In this document: positions 1-9,468 of the stretch, one piece after another
Layout: every line of letters starts with the position of its first letter
Position numbering within the stretch: the first letter of the stretch is position 1
From: Desulfobulbaceae bacterium
GTDB lineage: Bacteria; Desulfobacterota; Desulfobulbia; Desulfobulbales; VMSU01
Length of the DNA: 40,572 bases
Direction: 5' to 3'
Assembly (NCBI GenBank): GCA_013792005.1
Contig: VMSU01000049.1
Span: 1 to 40,572, forward strand
Made by a program: the position numbers and the translations under genes
Notes under the pieces: model-generated
The model's database searches: none
What the model saw: only the letters and a program-made list of their open reading frames with translations
What the model was told of the DNA's origin: nothing

Positions 1-1576
1 CCTTGGCCTGCTCTAACGCCTGACTCATGATCTCGCGGGAAACTCCGTCGATCTTGATGTCCATCTGTAGGGCGGAAACACCCCTTGCGGTGCCGGTGAC
101 CTTGAAGTCCATATCACCCAGATGATCTTCATCGCCTAAGATATCAGAGAGAACAACAACCTCATCATTCTCCTTGATCAGGCCCATGGCAATCCCGGAA
201 ACCGGCTCCTTAATCGGAACACCAGCATCCATCAGAGAAAGAATACCTCCACAGACCGTAGCCATGGAAGAAGAGCCATTAGACTCTAACACCTCGGCAA
301 CAATACGGATGGTATAAGGGAATTTCTCGCGATCCGGCAGAACGGCGGCAATCGCCCGGGTAGCCAAGGCACCATGACCGATATCACGTCGACTTGGTCC
401 GCGAAGAGGTCGGCACTCGCCCACGCAGTATGGAGGAAAATTATAATGGAGCATAAAGGGCTTGAAGGCCATTCCGTACAGCGATTCAACGCGCTGCTCG
501 TCATCACCACTGCCAAGTGTAGCTATCGCCATGACCTGGGTCTCACCCCTGGTGAACAGCGATGAACCATGAACCCTGGGCAACACTCCAACTTCGCCGG
601 TGATCGGTCGCACCTCATCAAAACGACGCCCGTCGATCCGAGACTTGTTCTGGACAATGTGGCCTCGCATCACCTTTTTCTTAAGTTTATACAACAGTTC
701 CTTCGCTTCCTTAAGAGACACAGTTTCGTCTTGGGATAACTGATCAAGGACATTTTTTTCCAAGGAGTGATAGAGAGTGGAACGCTCCATCTTGTCAGCC
801 GTGGATGTAACCTTTTCCATATCCTGACCGGCCATTGCCGTGATCCGGGCAAGAAGCGCCTCATTGATCACCGGTGCGCTGACTGTCATCTTCGGCTTGC
901 CAACGGCTTCCCGCAACTCGTCCTGAATATCAAGCAGGGGCTGCAAGCCATCAAAACCAAAATAGATGGCGTCCAGAATCTCCTGCTCCGTAAAATTATC
1001 CGCTCCGCCTTCAACCATGACTACGGCTTTACGTGATCCTGCAACAATCAGATCCAACCTCGAATTTTCAAGTTGAGACTTGGTAGGATTCAAAATCAAC
1101 ACACCATCCACCGAGCCAACGCGAACGCCGGCAATCGGACCCTCAAATGGGATATTGGAAACCCCAAGGGCAGCCGAAGCGCCAACGATAGAGAGGACAT
1201 CCGGGTCATTCTCTTGATCCATGGACAAGACAGTGGCAATAATCTGAGTCTCGTTACTGTAGCCATCGGCAAAAAGCGGGCGTAGGGGGCGGTCGATAAA
1301 GCGACAGGTCAATGTCTCCTTTTCGCTGGGGCGGCCGATCTCACGCCGAAAAAAACTCCCCGGGATCTTGCCAACTGAGTATAATCGCTCTTGATATTCT
1401 ACAGTCAGTGGAAAAAAATCTAAATCCATACGGGGTTCAGACGCTGCAGTTGTAGTCACCAACACCACAGTCTCTCCGTATGTTACCACAACCGAGCCAT
1501 TAGCTTGCTTCGCCAAACGACCACTTTCGATGGTGAGTTTTTTCCCACCAATTTGAGTCTCTACTATTCTGACCAT
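1..1576 (-). CDS. pnp: Polyribonucleotide nucleotidyltransferase (PNPase), C-terminus cut by window edge
   Basis: PNPase degrades RNA phosphorolytically from the 3' end and acts in the RNA degradosome. The frame stays open from the start to base 1, giving about 525 codons of the usual ~700. The first RNase PH domain (roughly residues 10-145), the all-helical linker domain and most of the second RNase PH domain are present. Recognisable segments include FFRREIGRPSEKE near residue 75, SRIDGRRFDEVRPI near 320 and ATVCGGILSLMDAGVP near 440. The KH and S1 RNA-binding domains would lie beyond the window. Two adjacent ATGs exist at 1579 and 1576; 1576 is preferred because AGGAG lies five bases upstream of it. 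It is the last visible gene of the rimP-nusA-infB operon, directly after rpsO, which is the classical rpsO-pnp pairing. Confidence 0.97.
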   Translation of the reverse strand, partial: MVRIVETQIGGKKLTIESGRLAKQANGSVVVTYGETVVLVTTTAASEPRMDLDFFPLTVEYQERLYSVGKIPGSFFRREIGRPSEKETLTCRFIDRPLRPLFADGYSNETQIIATVLSMDQENDPDVLSIVGASAALGVSNIPFEGPIAGVRVGSVDGVLILNPTKSQLENSRLDLIVAGSRKAVVMVEGGADNFTEQEILDAIYFGFDGLQPLLDIQDELREAVGKPKMTVSAPVINEALLARITAMAGQDMEKVTSTADKMERSTLYHSLEKNVLDQLSQDETVSLKEAKELLYKLKKKVMRGHIVQNKSRIDGRRFDEVRPITGEVGVLPRVHGSSLFTRGETQVMAIATLGSGDDEQRVESLYGMAFKPFMLHYNFPPYCVGECRPLRGPSRRDIGHGALATRAIAAVLPDREKFPYTIRIVAEVLESNGSSSMATVCGGILSLMDAGVPIKEPVSGIAMGLIKENDEVVVLSDILGDEDHLGDMDFKVTGTARGVSALQMDIKIDGVSREIMSQALEQAK

Positions 1577-1720
1577 CATCTCTCCTGTCGCCGCCCAGCG
1601 CCAGATTGCAGGACATCCCACTCTCCAGCGCCTTTCCGTAGGCGGTATTGTCCTCATACTTCTTGCAGAGCCATTGCGGAAAAAAGGTCCCTGTACTCCA
1701 CAAAAAAGCAGCCCCATCAA

Positions 1721-1741
1721 GTCTTCTGCCAACCAGAAGAC
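1721..1741 (-). terminator. Hairpin between rpsO and pnp
   Basis: An 8-bp perfect stem (GTCTTCTG / CAGAAGAC) with a 5-base loop lies 10 bases past the rpsO stop. On the transcribed strand it is followed, after a short spacer, by a run of six T. In E. coli the rpsO-pnp junction carries a terminator and an RNase III site that controls pnp. A similar partial-termination or processing role is inferred from position only. Confidence 0.5.
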
Positions 1742-1750
1742 CCAGGGTTC

Positions 1751-2020
1751 TTACTTACGAATGCCAAGCTCCTGAATAACTTCACGGTAGCGCTCAACAT
1801 TTTTGCCTTTCAAATAATTAAGCAAACGACGTCGTTGGCCAACCAGTTTCAGCAATCCGCGGCGCGAATGGTGATCTTTTTTGTGGGTCTTAAAGTGATC
1901 GGTCAAGTAAATGATCCGCCCTGTCAAAAGAGCAATCTGTACCTCAGGGGAGCCGGTATCTCCTGGATGATGACCAAATTTTTCAATCAACTCTTTTTTC
2001 TGTTCAGTTTGTAATGTCAC
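1751..2020 (-). CDS. rpsO: 30S ribosomal protein S15
   Basis: S15 binds the central domain of 16S rRNA early in 30S assembly. The 89-residue product has the exact family length and the conserved signatures [33 protein letters not shown] and [13 protein letters not shown]. The start is GTG with GGAGG six bases upstream. It lies between truB and pnp in the order also seen in E. coli. In many bacteria S15 represses its own mRNA through a 5' leader structure; whether the ~100-base upstream gap does so here cannot be judged. Confidence 0.98.
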   Translation of the reverse strand: MTLQTEQKKELIEKFGHHPGDTGSPEVQIALLTGRIIYLTDHFKTHKKDHHSRRGLLKLVGQRRRLLNYLKGKNVERYREVIQELGIRK

Positions 2021-2057
2021 GATAGACCTCCATTGGTTCTAAAAAAGTTATAATCAA

Positions 2058-2086
2058 ATTATTTACAATCTGTAATGCGAGTACAA
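2058..2086 (-). promoter_or_regulatory. Possible internal promoter upstream of rpsO
   Basis: On the minus strand a TTGTAC hexamer is separated by 17 bases from AATAAT, in the ~100-base gap between truB and rpsO. The match to sigma-70 consensus is partial, mainly in the -10. An internal rpsO promoter exists at this place in the E. coli operon, which makes the call plausible but not secure. Confidence 0.35.
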
Positions 2087-2121
2087 CCGGTGGCGTTCTA
2101 TATAAACGCTGGATAACCTAC

Positions 2122-2901
2122 CTAAGCAGATACGTTTCCAGCCTCTTCTTTATTGATAATCTGCTCAATAGCAGCAAGCCCAAAAGCGTGTGCCAAGAGC
2201 AAAGCCCGCGCCTCATCTTTGTCTGCCAACAGTGCGCCGGACACGGCGCTAGATACTGAAAAAGGACCATTGTCCAACCTTCGAAGCGCTGTCAAATGCG
2301 CTCCGCAACCAAGCGCCTTACCAATATCTGCCGCCAAGGTCCGGATATACGTTCCTTTACTGCAACGCACCCTGATCCCCATGGTCTCACCCCTAAGGAA
2401 AGTGCAGGATAACTCATCAATCTGCACCGGCCTCGGCTCTTTTTCGATTATCACGCCGTTCCGGGCATAGTGATATAATGGTTTCCCTTGATGCTTGACC
2501 GCAGAAAACGCCGGAGGCGCTTGCATCTGCTTCCCCATAAACCTATCCAGACAGGCTCGTACCATTGTCAGATCAAGGGCTGGCACCTGATGTTCGGCAA
2601 CCACCCGACCTTCGACATCAAGAGTATCTGTTTCCACCCCGAGACGCATCTCAGCCTCGTAGAGTTTATCACCCAGCATCAGTCTCGGAATCAACCGAGT
2701 AGCTGGCCTGCCGATACAGATAATCAATAGCCCCGAAGCAAAAGGGTCAAGAGTCCCAGTATGGCCGACCTTTTTAATCTGCAGCGCCCTGCGCACCTGT
2801 TGGACCATTCTGAATGAAGTTGGTCCAACAGGTTTGTCGATTAAGACAAGACCTGCTGTGAACTCTGTCCCACCATTAGGGGATTGGGTATCGCTCAGCA
2901 A
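2122..2901 (-). CDS. truB: tRNA pseudouridine(55) synthase TruB
   Basis: TruB converts U55 of the T-loop of tRNAs to pseudouridine. The 259-residue product shows the family motifs GLVLIDKPVGPTSF near residue 17, VGHTGTLDPFASGLL near 46 (containing the catalytic Asp) and FSAVKHQGKPLYHYAR near 130, plus RCSKGTYIRTLAADIG near 178. The only plausible start in frame is TTG at 2901, because a stop codon lies just upstream and no other start codon intervenes. The coding region begins 19 bases after the nrnA stop, consistent with one transcript. The C-terminus is shorter than in E. coli and lacks an obvious PUA domain. Confidence 0.96.
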   Translation of the reverse strand: MLSDTQSPNGGTEFTAGLVLIDKPVGPTSFRMVQQVRRALQIKKVGHTGTLDPFASGLLIICIGRPATRLIPRLMLGDKLYEAEMRLGVETDTLDVEGRVVAEHQVPALDLTMVRACLDRFMGKQMQAPPAFSAVKHQGKPLYHYARNGVIIEKEPRPVQIDELSCTFLRGETMGIRVRCSKGTYIRTLAADIGKALGCGAHLTALRRLDNGPFSVSSAVSGALLADKDEARALLLAHAFGLAAIEQIINKEEAGNVSA

Positions 2902-2920
2902 TATCCGGAACCTGACATCC

Positions 2921-3898
2921 TCAGTCCTGCACTAACGGGAGAAGCAGGGAAACAACTCGGTCACGAGCCTCTTGAAGAGTTTCACCATTACCAAACTTAC
3001 AGCCTGCCGCGTTTCGATGTCCACCACCCCCAAGTCGACGAGCGATCTTAGCGACATCGTAAAGCGTACCCTTGGAGCGCATACTAACACTGATGACATC
3101 CGCCTTTTCCTTCAAAAACACAGCGACCTTAACCGAAGCGAGAGAACGGGGATAATTAATAAAAGATTCGGTATCTTCAGAGACTGCCCCCGTAGACTCA
3201 AACATCGCTTTAGTGGCGGTGATAATGGCTAATTTGCCCTCAGAATGGAGTTCAAGAGTAGATAATACTGCCTGCAGAAGATGTAACCGGTTTTCTGTAA
3301 AATTATCAAATAATTTCCCAGCAACATGCTCGGGGTTGATTCCTTTAGCAACCAGCTCGCCGGCAACAGCAAAAGTTTGGGGTGTCGTTGATGCGTACTT
3401 GAAAGACCCGGTGTCAGAAACAATAGCGGTATAGAGACAAAACGCGGCATCAAGAGAAATTTCCGCCCCCAATGCCTGGGCCAGTTCATATACCATATCA
3501 CCGGTAGATGCACGCCCTGACTGAACCCAGCGCAAATCACCGAACTCTTTATGCCCGGCATGATGATCAATGACAATCAAGGGATGAACCGTCAGCATCC
3601 TCTCGACTGAGCTTCCGAGCCGGAAACAGTCGCCGCAATCAAGCACAATAACACAATCCACAGTCGCCAAGTTAGGTAAATGTGTCGTCAGTTTTTCACA
3701 ACCTGGCAAAAAACTATAGAGGTGAGACACGGGCTCCTCACTATAGCGGATAACCTTTTTTCCCATTCCCTCAAGAATGTCACCCAACCCAAGCTGTGAG
3801 CCCAAAGCATCTCCGTCTGGAAAGACGTGGGTCGCAACAAGAATAGTCTCAGCTGTCTGGATCGTCTTGACTATCTGGTTCAGATGATTGTCGCTCAT
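2921..3898 (-). CDS. nrnA: DHH/DHHA1 phosphoesterase, bifunctional oligoribonuclease/pAp phosphatase NrnA-like
   Basis: Members of this family degrade nano-RNAs and dephosphorylate pAp. Of about 325 residues, the N-terminal DHH domain carries HVFPDGDALGSQLGL, a VIVLDCGD motif, the name-giving DHH in LIVIDHHAGHKEFG and a later SDTGSFKYASTT. The C-terminal DHHA1 domain ends with GGGGHRNAAGC. The start is the ATG at 3898, with GGGAG seven bases upstream, rather than the in-frame TTG two codons earlier. The 5' end overlaps the 3' end of rbfA by about 50 bases, so the two are translationally linked. It sits between rbfA and truB, positioned to clean up RNA fragments produced by the downstream PNPase; that link is inferred. 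Confidence 0.93.
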   Translation of the reverse strand: MSDNHLNQIVKTIQTAETILVATHVFPDGDALGSQLGLGDILEGMGKKVIRYSEEPVSHLYSFLPGCEKLTTHLPNLATVDCVIVLDCGDCFRLGSSVERMLTVHPLIVIDHHAGHKEFGDLRWVQSGRASTGDMVYELAQALGAEISLDAAFCLYTAIVSDTGSFKYASTTPQTFAVAGELVAKGINPEHVAGKLFDNFTENRLHLLQAVLSTLELHSEGKLAIITATKAMFESTGAVSEDTESFINYPRSLASVKVAVFLKEKADVISVSMRSKGTLYDVAKIARRLGGGGHRNAAGCKFGNGETLQEARDRVVSLLLPLVQD

Positions 3899-4307
3899 TG
3901 GCAATCTCCCGCAGTATCTGGTCCATTTCTGCCTGCCGCAAAGCCGAAATGTCGTGCTTAAACTGCAACTCCGGCATATAGCGCAGGTTCAATGTTTTGG
4001 CCAGATGAGTACGCATAAATCCACGTGAACTGGCAAGCCCTGCCTCGACATACTTCATATCCTCAACCGGGCAGCTAAAATAAACAAACGCTGTGCGCAG
4101 ATCGGGAGGAACTTCTACCCGAGTAATCGCTACCTCGACCAGTCTTTGATCCTTGACCTTCTGTAAGAGAAGCATGGCAAGCTCTACCCGGATGGCGTCG
4201 GCGACTCGGGCCGGACGACGACTCGGAGCACGTCCAAGTTCGGGTGAGGCATACTTGGTCTTTCCTTTTCGAGATGATGTCATTGTATAACCGATAGCCA
4301 AGGCCAT
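3849..4307 (-). CDS. rbfA: Ribosome-binding factor A
   Basis: RbfA is a small KH-like protein that assists late 16S rRNA 5'-end maturation of the 30S subunit. The 152-residue product has the typical RVADAIRVELAMLLLQKVKDQRL stretch split over residues 34-56, followed by VAITRVEVPPDLRTAFVYFS and LRYMPELQFKHD. It starts 7 bases after the infB stop. Both the ATG at 4307 and one eight codons downstream are possible; the first has a weak TAGG upstream. The acidic Ser/Asp-rich tail overlaps nrnA. Confidence 0.94.
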   Translation of the reverse strand: MALAIGYTMTSSRKGKTKYASPELGRAPSRRPARVADAIRVELAMLLLQKVKDQRLVEVAITRVEVPPDLRTAFVYFSCPVEDMKYVEAGLASSRGFMRTHLAKTLNLRYMPELQFKHDISALRQAEMDQILREIANERQSSEPDSQDDPDS

Positions 4308-4313
4308 TGAAGC

Positions 4314-7019
4314 CTAAAGCTTGCCGGCCACCTCGTCCATGACAAAGGCTTCCAGAGTATCGCCAATCCTGATGTCATTATAATTCTCAACACCAAGTCC
4401 GCACTCATAACCTGTCAGCACCTCTTTCACATCATCCTTAAATCGTTTCAAAGAGGCGAGAGTACCGGTGTAGACAATCACACCATCACGGAGCAATCTG
4501 ACTTTAGAGTTCCGCTCGACTTTCCCGTCAGTAACGTAACAGCCGGCAACGGTACCGACCTTAGGAACGTTAAAGGTTTCACGCACTTCAAGCCGCCCCA
4601 GAACGCGCTCGACATACGTCGGCTCCAACATCCCGGTCATGGCCAGACGAATGTCGTCCAAGGCATGATAAATAACATCATAGAAACGGATATCAACATT
4701 CTCGCTCTTGGCGAAGTCCTGCACCTTGGAGCTTGGCCGAACATTGAAACCGATAATAATTGCGTTTGAGGCGGCCGCTAGAAGAACATCGGAGTCCGTG
4801 ATCGTACCGGTACCCTCATGGAGAACGCGAACCCGAATTACATCGGTGCCCAAGTTGGCAATCGCTTGTCCAAATGCCTCCAAAGTCCCCTGAACATCTG
4901 CTCGGATGAGGACAAACAGTTCTTTAACATCACCCTCTTTCAACTTATCAAAGAGGTTGTCAAGCGATACCTTCGATGCCTTACCAAGCTGTAACTCCCG
5001 ACTCTTCATCTGCCGCTCGTTACTTAGATTTTTGGCCATCTTCTCGTCTGGCAGAACGATAAACTCATCGCCAGACATCGGTACGCCGCTCAATCCTTGA
5101 ATCTCAACCGGCATTGCCGGACTGGCCTCTTCGATTTTCTTGCCCTTATCATCAAGAAGCGTCCGGACTTTACCGTAATAATCGCCAATGACAAATGCAT
5201 CGCCTGTCCGCAGTGTTCCATGCTGAACCAAGACAGTTGCCAACGGTCCGCGCCCCTTATGAAGGTGGGCCTCGACTACCCTGCCACGTGCGCGCCGATT
5301 ATGATCCGCTCTCAACTCCAGCACTTCGGCCTGGAGCAGGATTTGCTCAAGCAGACCCTCAATGCCAATATTCTTTTTTGCGGACACTTCACAGAAGATG
5401 GTATCTCCACCCCACTCTTCCGGGACCAGAGCAAAATCAGAGAGTTCACGCTTAACCCGCATAGGATCGGCATTAGGCTTATCAATCTTGTTGATTGCGA
5501 CCACGATAGGGACCTGAGCCGCCTTCGCGTGATTGATGGCCTCCTTGGTCTGATCCATGACTCCATCGTCAGCAGCAACAACCAGGACGACGACGTCGGT
5601 CACTTGAGCGCCACGGGAACGCATCTCAGTAAAGGCAGCATGACCCGGCGTATCGAGGAATACCACATCTCCCTGCGCTGACCGTACGTAGTGCGCGCCA
5701 ATATGCTGTGTAATTCCGCCCGCTTCACCAGCGGCAACGTCAGTGTTCCGAATGGCATCAAGGATCGATGTCTTGCCATGATCAACATGGCCCATGACTG
5801 TAACAACTGGAGGGCGAGGTCGCATCTCTCCGCCGCTCGCCTCTTCTTCAAGATTGATGATACTAATTTCATCAGTCATGGCCAGCTCAACTTCGTATCC
5901 GAAATCACCGGCCACCACAGTAGCAGTTTCCAAATCAAGTGACTGATTAACTGTCGCCATGACACCAAGCGACATCAATTTTCCAATAAGCTCACCGACC
6001 TTGATCCCCATGCGGTGCGCAAGATCACCGATGGTTATGGTCTCATGAATAATAATTCTCTTTTTAATAGCCTTGGTTTCGCCGGCAGAAGGCAAGATCT
6101 CTCCCTTCATTTTTTTGCCGCCGCCACGTCCACCACGCCCTATTTTAAGCGATGCAGCAAAACGACCGCCGCCAGCCATGGCAACATCTTCAATATCAAC
6201 ATCAGCAAAGCCTTTTTTCTTGAGAGCGCCCTTTTTCCCTCGGGCATCAGCGGCGTCAGCAGCATGGGTAAACTTGACAAAACGCTTGGCCTTATGGCCC
6301 TTAGCGGCATCGTCCTCCCCTCCAGCAACAGTCGCAGGCTTGGCCGGCTCAACACTCCCTGCCGCCTTTTTGGGCCGTGGTGGCGGTGGAGCCGGACGTT
6401 TCGGCGCTACAGACCTCGGAGCTTCGACAGGAATCTGAATTGCAGCCCGCTTGATTACCCGAGCAAACCCCTTACGAGCATGCTCAGCACGTGCTACCTG
6501 CTGGTCTTCAGTCTCGAGGTCTTCCTCCTCTTCCGTTTCTACTTCGGCAGAAACTTCAACCTCGTCACCAGGAGCTGCTTCAGGTTCTGATTCAGTCGTC
6601 AAAAGAGGCTCATGGGCAGATTCTTCTTCCTGAGGTACGATAGTCTCCAGAGACGTCCCTGGGACAGTCGTCTCTTCAGCTGTGATCTCAACTGAGATTT
6701 CATCCTCTTCTTCGACCTCGTCTTCTTCCGACATCTCCAAATCAGTCGCCACATAGGCTTGCTCGACAGCCTGCAAATCCAGGTTAGGAACGGCTTTGGT
6801 TCGTCGCCGAATAATAGTTCCCCCTGTCTTCGCCTGGATCCTTTTCTCCTGGATCTCGGTGTGTGTTGACAGCAACCGTTTTTTAATATCTTCAGCAACA
6901 GCCTCATCCAAAGCTGAGCTGTAACTCTTCACGTCGTATCCCAGTTCTATGAGCTTGGCCGCCAGCACCTTACTGTCCATGCCTACTTCTTTAGCCAACT
7001 CGTAAACCCTGACCTTCAT
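4314..7019 (-). CDS. infB: Translation initiation factor IF-2
   Basis: IF-2 is the GTPase that places fMet-tRNA on the 30S subunit and drives subunit joining. The roughly 901-residue protein begins with [19 protein letters not shown], the usual IF2_N module. A long low-complexity region rich in Glu, Ala, Pro and Lys follows (about residues 90-300), then a second IF2_N segment. The G domain starts near residue 405 with GHVDHGKT, then DTPGHAAF and NKIDKP, followed by the C1 and C2 domains. A longer frame opens upstream, but GGGAG eight bases before the ATG at 7019 and homology to IF2_N support this start. It lies between ylxR and rbfA in the operon. Confidence 0.96.
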   Translation of the reverse strand: MKVRVYELAKEVGMDSKVLAAKLIELGYDVKSYSSALDEAVAEDIKKRLLSTHTEIQEKRIQAKTGGTIIRRRTKAVPNLDLQAVEQAYVATDLEMSEEDEVEEEDEISVEITAEETTVPGTSLETIVPQEEESAHEPLLTTESEPEAAPGDEVEVSAEVETEEEEDLETEDQQVARAEHARKGFARVIKRAAIQIPVEAPRSVAPKRPAPPPPRPKKAAGSVEPAKPATVAGGEDDAAKGHKAKRFVKFTHAADAADARGKKGALKKKGFADVDIEDVAMAGGGRFAASLKIGRGGRGGGKKMKGEILPSAGETKAIKKRIIIHETITIGDLAHRMGIKVGELIGKLMSLGVMATVNQSLDLETATVVAGDFGYEVELAMTDEISIINLEEEASGGEMRPRPPVVTVMGHVDHGKTSILDAIRNTDVAAGEAGGITQHIGAHYVRSAQGDVVFLDTPGHAAFTEMRSRGAQVTDVVVLVVAADDGVMDQTKEAINHAKAAQVPIVVAINKIDKPNADPMRVKRELSDFALVPEEWGGDTIFCEVSAKKNIGIEGLLEQILLQAEVLELRADHNRRARGRVVEAHLHKGRGPLATVLVQHGTLRTGDAFVIGDYYGKVRTLLDDKGKKIEEASPAMPVEIQGLSGVPMSGDEFIVLPDEKMAKNLSNERQMKSRELQLGKASKVSLDNLFDKLKEGDVKELFVLIRADVQGTLEAFGQAIANLGTDVIRVRVLHEGTGTITDSDVLLAAASNAIIIGFNVRPSSKVQDFAKSENVDIRFYDVIYHALDDIRLAMTGMLEPTYVERVLGRLEVRETFNVPKVGTVAGCYVTDGKVERNSKVRLLRDGVIVYTGTLASLKRFKDDVKEVLTGYECGLGVENYNDIRIGDTLEAFVMDEVAGKL

Positions 7020-7106
7020 TAGCCCAACTCCCATCTTTCTCCATACATCGTAATGAAGCCCCGCTGAGAGCAAGACTCCGTAAAAATAGTAACTGCTCAG
7101 ATTAAT

Positions 7107-7388
7107 TCAACTGTAGACCATCCTGGCAAACTGTGCTTCAAGCCCTACCTGCATAACCAGATCAGAAGCCTTATCCCGCGCCTGACAGCGCAAGGCCCAC
7201 CCCAGTTTTTTTCGCTGCTTCATCAGCCGCTGAAAACATCCTGACTTCCGGCAACAGTAAGCCCCTCGGCCGGGCCTACGACCAGCCTCATCAATCATCA
7301 ACTCTCCTGCCGAAATCACCAAGCGAACGAGTTCTGCCTTACCGACCTTGGCACCACAACCGAGACACGTTCTGATCGGGCCGGGCAC
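7107..7388 (-). CDS. ylxR: YlxR family RNA-binding protein (DUF448)
   Basis: YlxR proteins are small basic nucleic-acid-binding proteins commonly encoded between nusA and infB; their precise role is unsettled. The product has the hallmark PIRTCLGCGAKVGKAELVR near the N-terminus and the later GRRPGRGAYCC...C segment. The open frame extends upstream into nusA, but a GTG at 7388, preceded by AGAAGG, gives a 93-residue protein of normal family length. The exact start is uncertain. It begins about 20 bases after the nusA stop. Confidence 0.85.
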   Translation of the reverse strand: MPGPIRTCLGCGAKVGKAELVRLVISAGELMIDEAGRRPGRGAYCCRKSGCFQRLMKQRKKLGWALRCQARDKASDLVMQVGLEAQFARMVYS

Positions 7389-7407
7389 TATCCTTCTCAG
7401 ATCCTTA

Positions 7408-8709
7408 TCAAGATGGCTGTTCAGTGGCGGGCAGCACCTCAGCCTCAACCACACCCTCATCCTCATTCTTAGGGACCGGCACGGCACGTGCGGCCGCAAT
7501 CAGATTTGCACAAACCTCCTCCGACACCCCCTCCAACATCCCAGATAAGGCAGCCGGATCAGCCTCCGCCAATTCTGCGGCAGAGGTGATATCGTTATCA
7601 TACAAGATATCGGCCATTGGATGATTGATTCCTTTGATGGCGATCAATGATTGGAAGCCCTCTTCCATGAGCTTTTGATACTTCTGCTCACTCTTGACAT
7701 CGATCCGCCACCCCATAAGCTCAGAGGCCAGACGCACATTCTGTCCACCCCGGCCGATGGCAAGAGACAACTGGTCATCGGCAACCACGACCTGCAAGGT
7801 CCGACGTTCCTCATCAACAACCACCATCGACACCTCCGCCGGAGCCAGGGCATTGGAGACAAATTTGGCAGGGTCCGGGCTCCAGGGCACGATATCGATC
7901 CGCTCTCCCTGTAGCTCCTGTACCACATTCTGCACTCGCGATCCCTTCATACCAACACAGGCGCCAACCGGATCGACATCGTTTTCCGATGAAGATACTG
8001 CAATTTTCGCCCGAACACCAGGCTCTCGGGCTACTGCCAGAATTGTAACAATACCTTCTGCAATTTCAGGAACTTCAATAGCAAACAACTTAGCAACGAA
8101 TTGCTTGTCGGTACGGCTCAAGATCAACTGTGAATCACGCGCGTCTTGGCGAATATCCATCAACAAGGCTCGGATTCTGTCACCCTGGTGATAAGAACGC
8201 CTCGGCATCTGCTCGTTTCTGGGCAAGATAGCATCGGTGCGACCAAGATTGACAATAATATGGCCGCGCTCAAAACGCTGCACGATACCGTTGACAACAT
8301 CGCCCTTGCGGTCTTTAAACATCTCATAGACCACCTCACGCTCTGCATCCTTCATCTTTTGGATAATAACCTGCTTAGCAGACTGAGCGGCGATACGGCC
8401 AAGCTCAGAAACATTCTCCATCTTACTGCCCAAGTCATCCGTCAGCTCCACATCCGGATCGAGAACCTGCGCCTCAGCTAAGGATATCTGGGTCTGCTCG
8501 TCCTCTACAGTTTCCACAACCGTACGGAACTGATAGAGCTCGACCTCACCAGTCTCATCATTATATTGGGCCTCCATCTCACGACGCATGCCAAATTTCT
8601 TCTTGGCAGCGGACATGACAGCCTCTTCCAACCCCTTAATCAGCAGGTCGCGGTTTATCCCTTTGTCCCTACAGACTTGATCGATCACTCTCTTTAAATC
8701 TGATATCAT
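7408..8709 (-). CDS. nusA: Transcription termination/antitermination factor NusA
   Basis: NusA binds RNA polymerase and modulates pausing, termination and antitermination. The 433-residue protein has the N-terminal polymerase-binding domain (LKRVIDQVCRDKGI at residues 5-18), an S1 domain near 135-205 (GIVQRFERGHIIVNLG) and tandem KH domains with DPVGACVGMKGSRVQNVVQEL and LAIGRGGQNVRLA. A short helix-hairpin-helix region near 355-415 ends it, so it lacks the tandem acidic repeats of the longer E. coli protein. The start is ATG with GGAGA six bases upstream. It follows rimP closely; in E. coli NusA autoregulates the equivalent operon. Confidence 0.97.
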   Translation of the reverse strand: MISDLKRVIDQVCRDKGINRDLLIKGLEEAVMSAAKKKFGMRREMEAQYNDETGEVELYQFRTVVETVEDEQTQISLAEAQVLDPDVELTDDLGSKMENVSELGRIAAQSAKQVIIQKMKDAEREVVYEMFKDRKGDVVNGIVQRFERGHIIVNLGRTDAILPRNEQMPRRSYHQGDRIRALLMDIRQDARDSQLILSRTDKQFVAKLFAIEVPEIAEGIVTILAVAREPGVRAKIAVSSSENDVDPVGACVGMKGSRVQNVVQELQGERIDIVPWSPDPAKFVSNALAPAEVSMVVVDEERRTLQVVVADDQLSLAIGRGGQNVRLASELMGWRIDVKSEQKYQKLMEEGFQSLIAIKGINHPMADILYDNDITSAAELAEADPAALSGMLEGVSEEVCANLIAAARAVPVPKNEDEGVVEAEVLPATEQPS

Positions 8710-8748
8710 CCGACTTCTCCAAACATCATCCCAGGATACTCCTGCAGG

Positions 8749-9213
8749 TTAAAACTCGATAACCAGCTTCGCCCTGACAATATCCTCCAAGGCAATCTGT
8801 TCATTTTTTTCAGGCGCTCCATCAACGGTTACCACACCCTTTATCTCATCAACACCAGCAATTATGCCGGCAACATGTCGCGTTTCTTCCCCAACTCTTA
8901 TCTTAATCGTGACTTTTTGGCCCAGGTTTCTGATAAAATCCCGTGCTGTCGTCAACGGCCGATCCAGACCAGGCGAAGAGACTTCCAAATGATACGCCTT
9001 GGCAATAGGGTCTTCCACTTCCAGAAAATGCCCTACCGTCCGACTCACCGTGGCGCAGTCATCAAGAGTAATCCCACCCTGCTTGTAGATAACCAGCCTA
9101 AGCACCAAACCAATCGGCTCATTGCGCAGCTGTATCTCCACCAACTCAAAGCCAAGGTCCGTCAGCAGCGGCTCAATCAACTGCCGAACCTGCGCTGTTG
9201 CCGCTGTTTCCAT
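8749..9213 (-). CDS. rimP: Ribosome maturation factor RimP
   Basis: RimP is needed for efficient 30S subunit maturation. The 154-residue protein begins METAATAQVRQLIEPLL and contains the conserved LGFELVEIQ, LRLVIYKQGGITLDDCA and LEVSSPGLDRPL motifs. The open frame runs on upstream through the antisense of the tRNA gene and is not real there. The ATG at 9213 has GGAGG seven bases before it. It is the first protein gene of the operon. It begins only ~28 bases after a terminator-like T run, so its expression presumably depends on readthrough or antitermination. Confidence 0.95.
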   Translation of the reverse strand: METAATAQVRQLIEPLLTDLGFELVEIQLRNEPIGLVLRLVIYKQGGITLDDCATVSRTVGHFLEVEDPIAKAYHLEVSSPGLDRPLTTARDFIRNLGQKVTIKIRVGEETRHVAGIIAGVDEIKGVVTVDGAPEKNEQIALEDIVRAKLVIEF

Positions 9214-9240
9214 ACCTCGTCCTCCGACTCGCCCCTTCAG

Positions 9241-9268
9241 GAAAAAAAAAAAGCGGGTAAAAACCCAC
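9241..9268 (-). terminator. Intrinsic terminator or attenuator between tRNA-Gly and rimP
   Basis: On the minus-strand RNA a 6-bp stem (GUGGGU / ACCCGC, one G-U pair) with a UUUU loop is followed immediately by eleven U residues. It lies about 100 bases past the tRNA and just upstream of the rimP ribosome-binding site. It would end most tRNA transcripts and leave the nusA operon to readthrough. E. coli also has terminators between metY and rimP; the functional parallel is inferred. Confidence 0.8.
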
Positions 9269-9319
9269 TTTCCATAAATCAGCTGACCACGTAAGATCAA
9301 CAACAACCATTTTTGGAAG

Positions 9320-9377
9320 CCACTCCGCCGACATCGACTAGCATGGCCTGATGTTAAAACATCAGACTGCGGAGTGG
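9320..9377 (-). other. Long inverted repeat overlapping the tRNA-Gly CCA end
   Basis: A 9-bp perfect inverted repeat (CCACTCCGC at 9320-9328, GCGGAGTGG at 9369-9377) encloses a nested 7-bp hairpin, CTGATGT-TAAA-ACATCAG, at 9348-9365. The outer right arm includes two bases of the encoded tRNA CCA end. The transcript could fold into a two-tier hairpin that competes with or guides tRNA 3' processing. Confidence 0.6.
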
Positions 9378-9450
9378 AGCGGGCAACGAGATTCGAACTC
9401 GCGACACCAAGCTTGGGAAGCTTGTACTCTACCAACTGAGCTACACCCGC
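9375..9450 (-). tRNA. tRNA-Gly (anticodon CCC)
   Basis: The 76-base cloverleaf can be folded by eye. The acceptor stem GCGGGTG pairs with TGCCCGC, the D arm contains AGTTGGTA, and the anticodon stem CAAGC/GCTTG holds the loop TTCCCAA with anticodon CCC. The T arm has GTTCGAATC, the discriminator is T and CCA is encoded. It decodes GGG glycine codons. A near-perfect sigma-70 promoter lies just upstream and a terminator downstream. It heads the rimP-nusA-infB operon, the place taken by the initiator tRNA gene metY in E. coli. Confidence 0.97.
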
Positions 9451-9468
9451 CCAGCAGACCAATGCTAT

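Noticed and set aside
6015-6590. 191-residue plus-strand frame opposite infB
   Set aside because: It is a shadow of the low-complexity, codon-biased IF-2 N-terminal region on the other strand, with no protein-family resemblance.
8749-9462. Extended 237-residue reading of the rimP frame starting at 9462
   Set aside because: The first ~80 residues are the antisense or readthrough translation of the tRNA-Gly gene and its terminator; a strong ribosome-binding site marks the real start at 9213.
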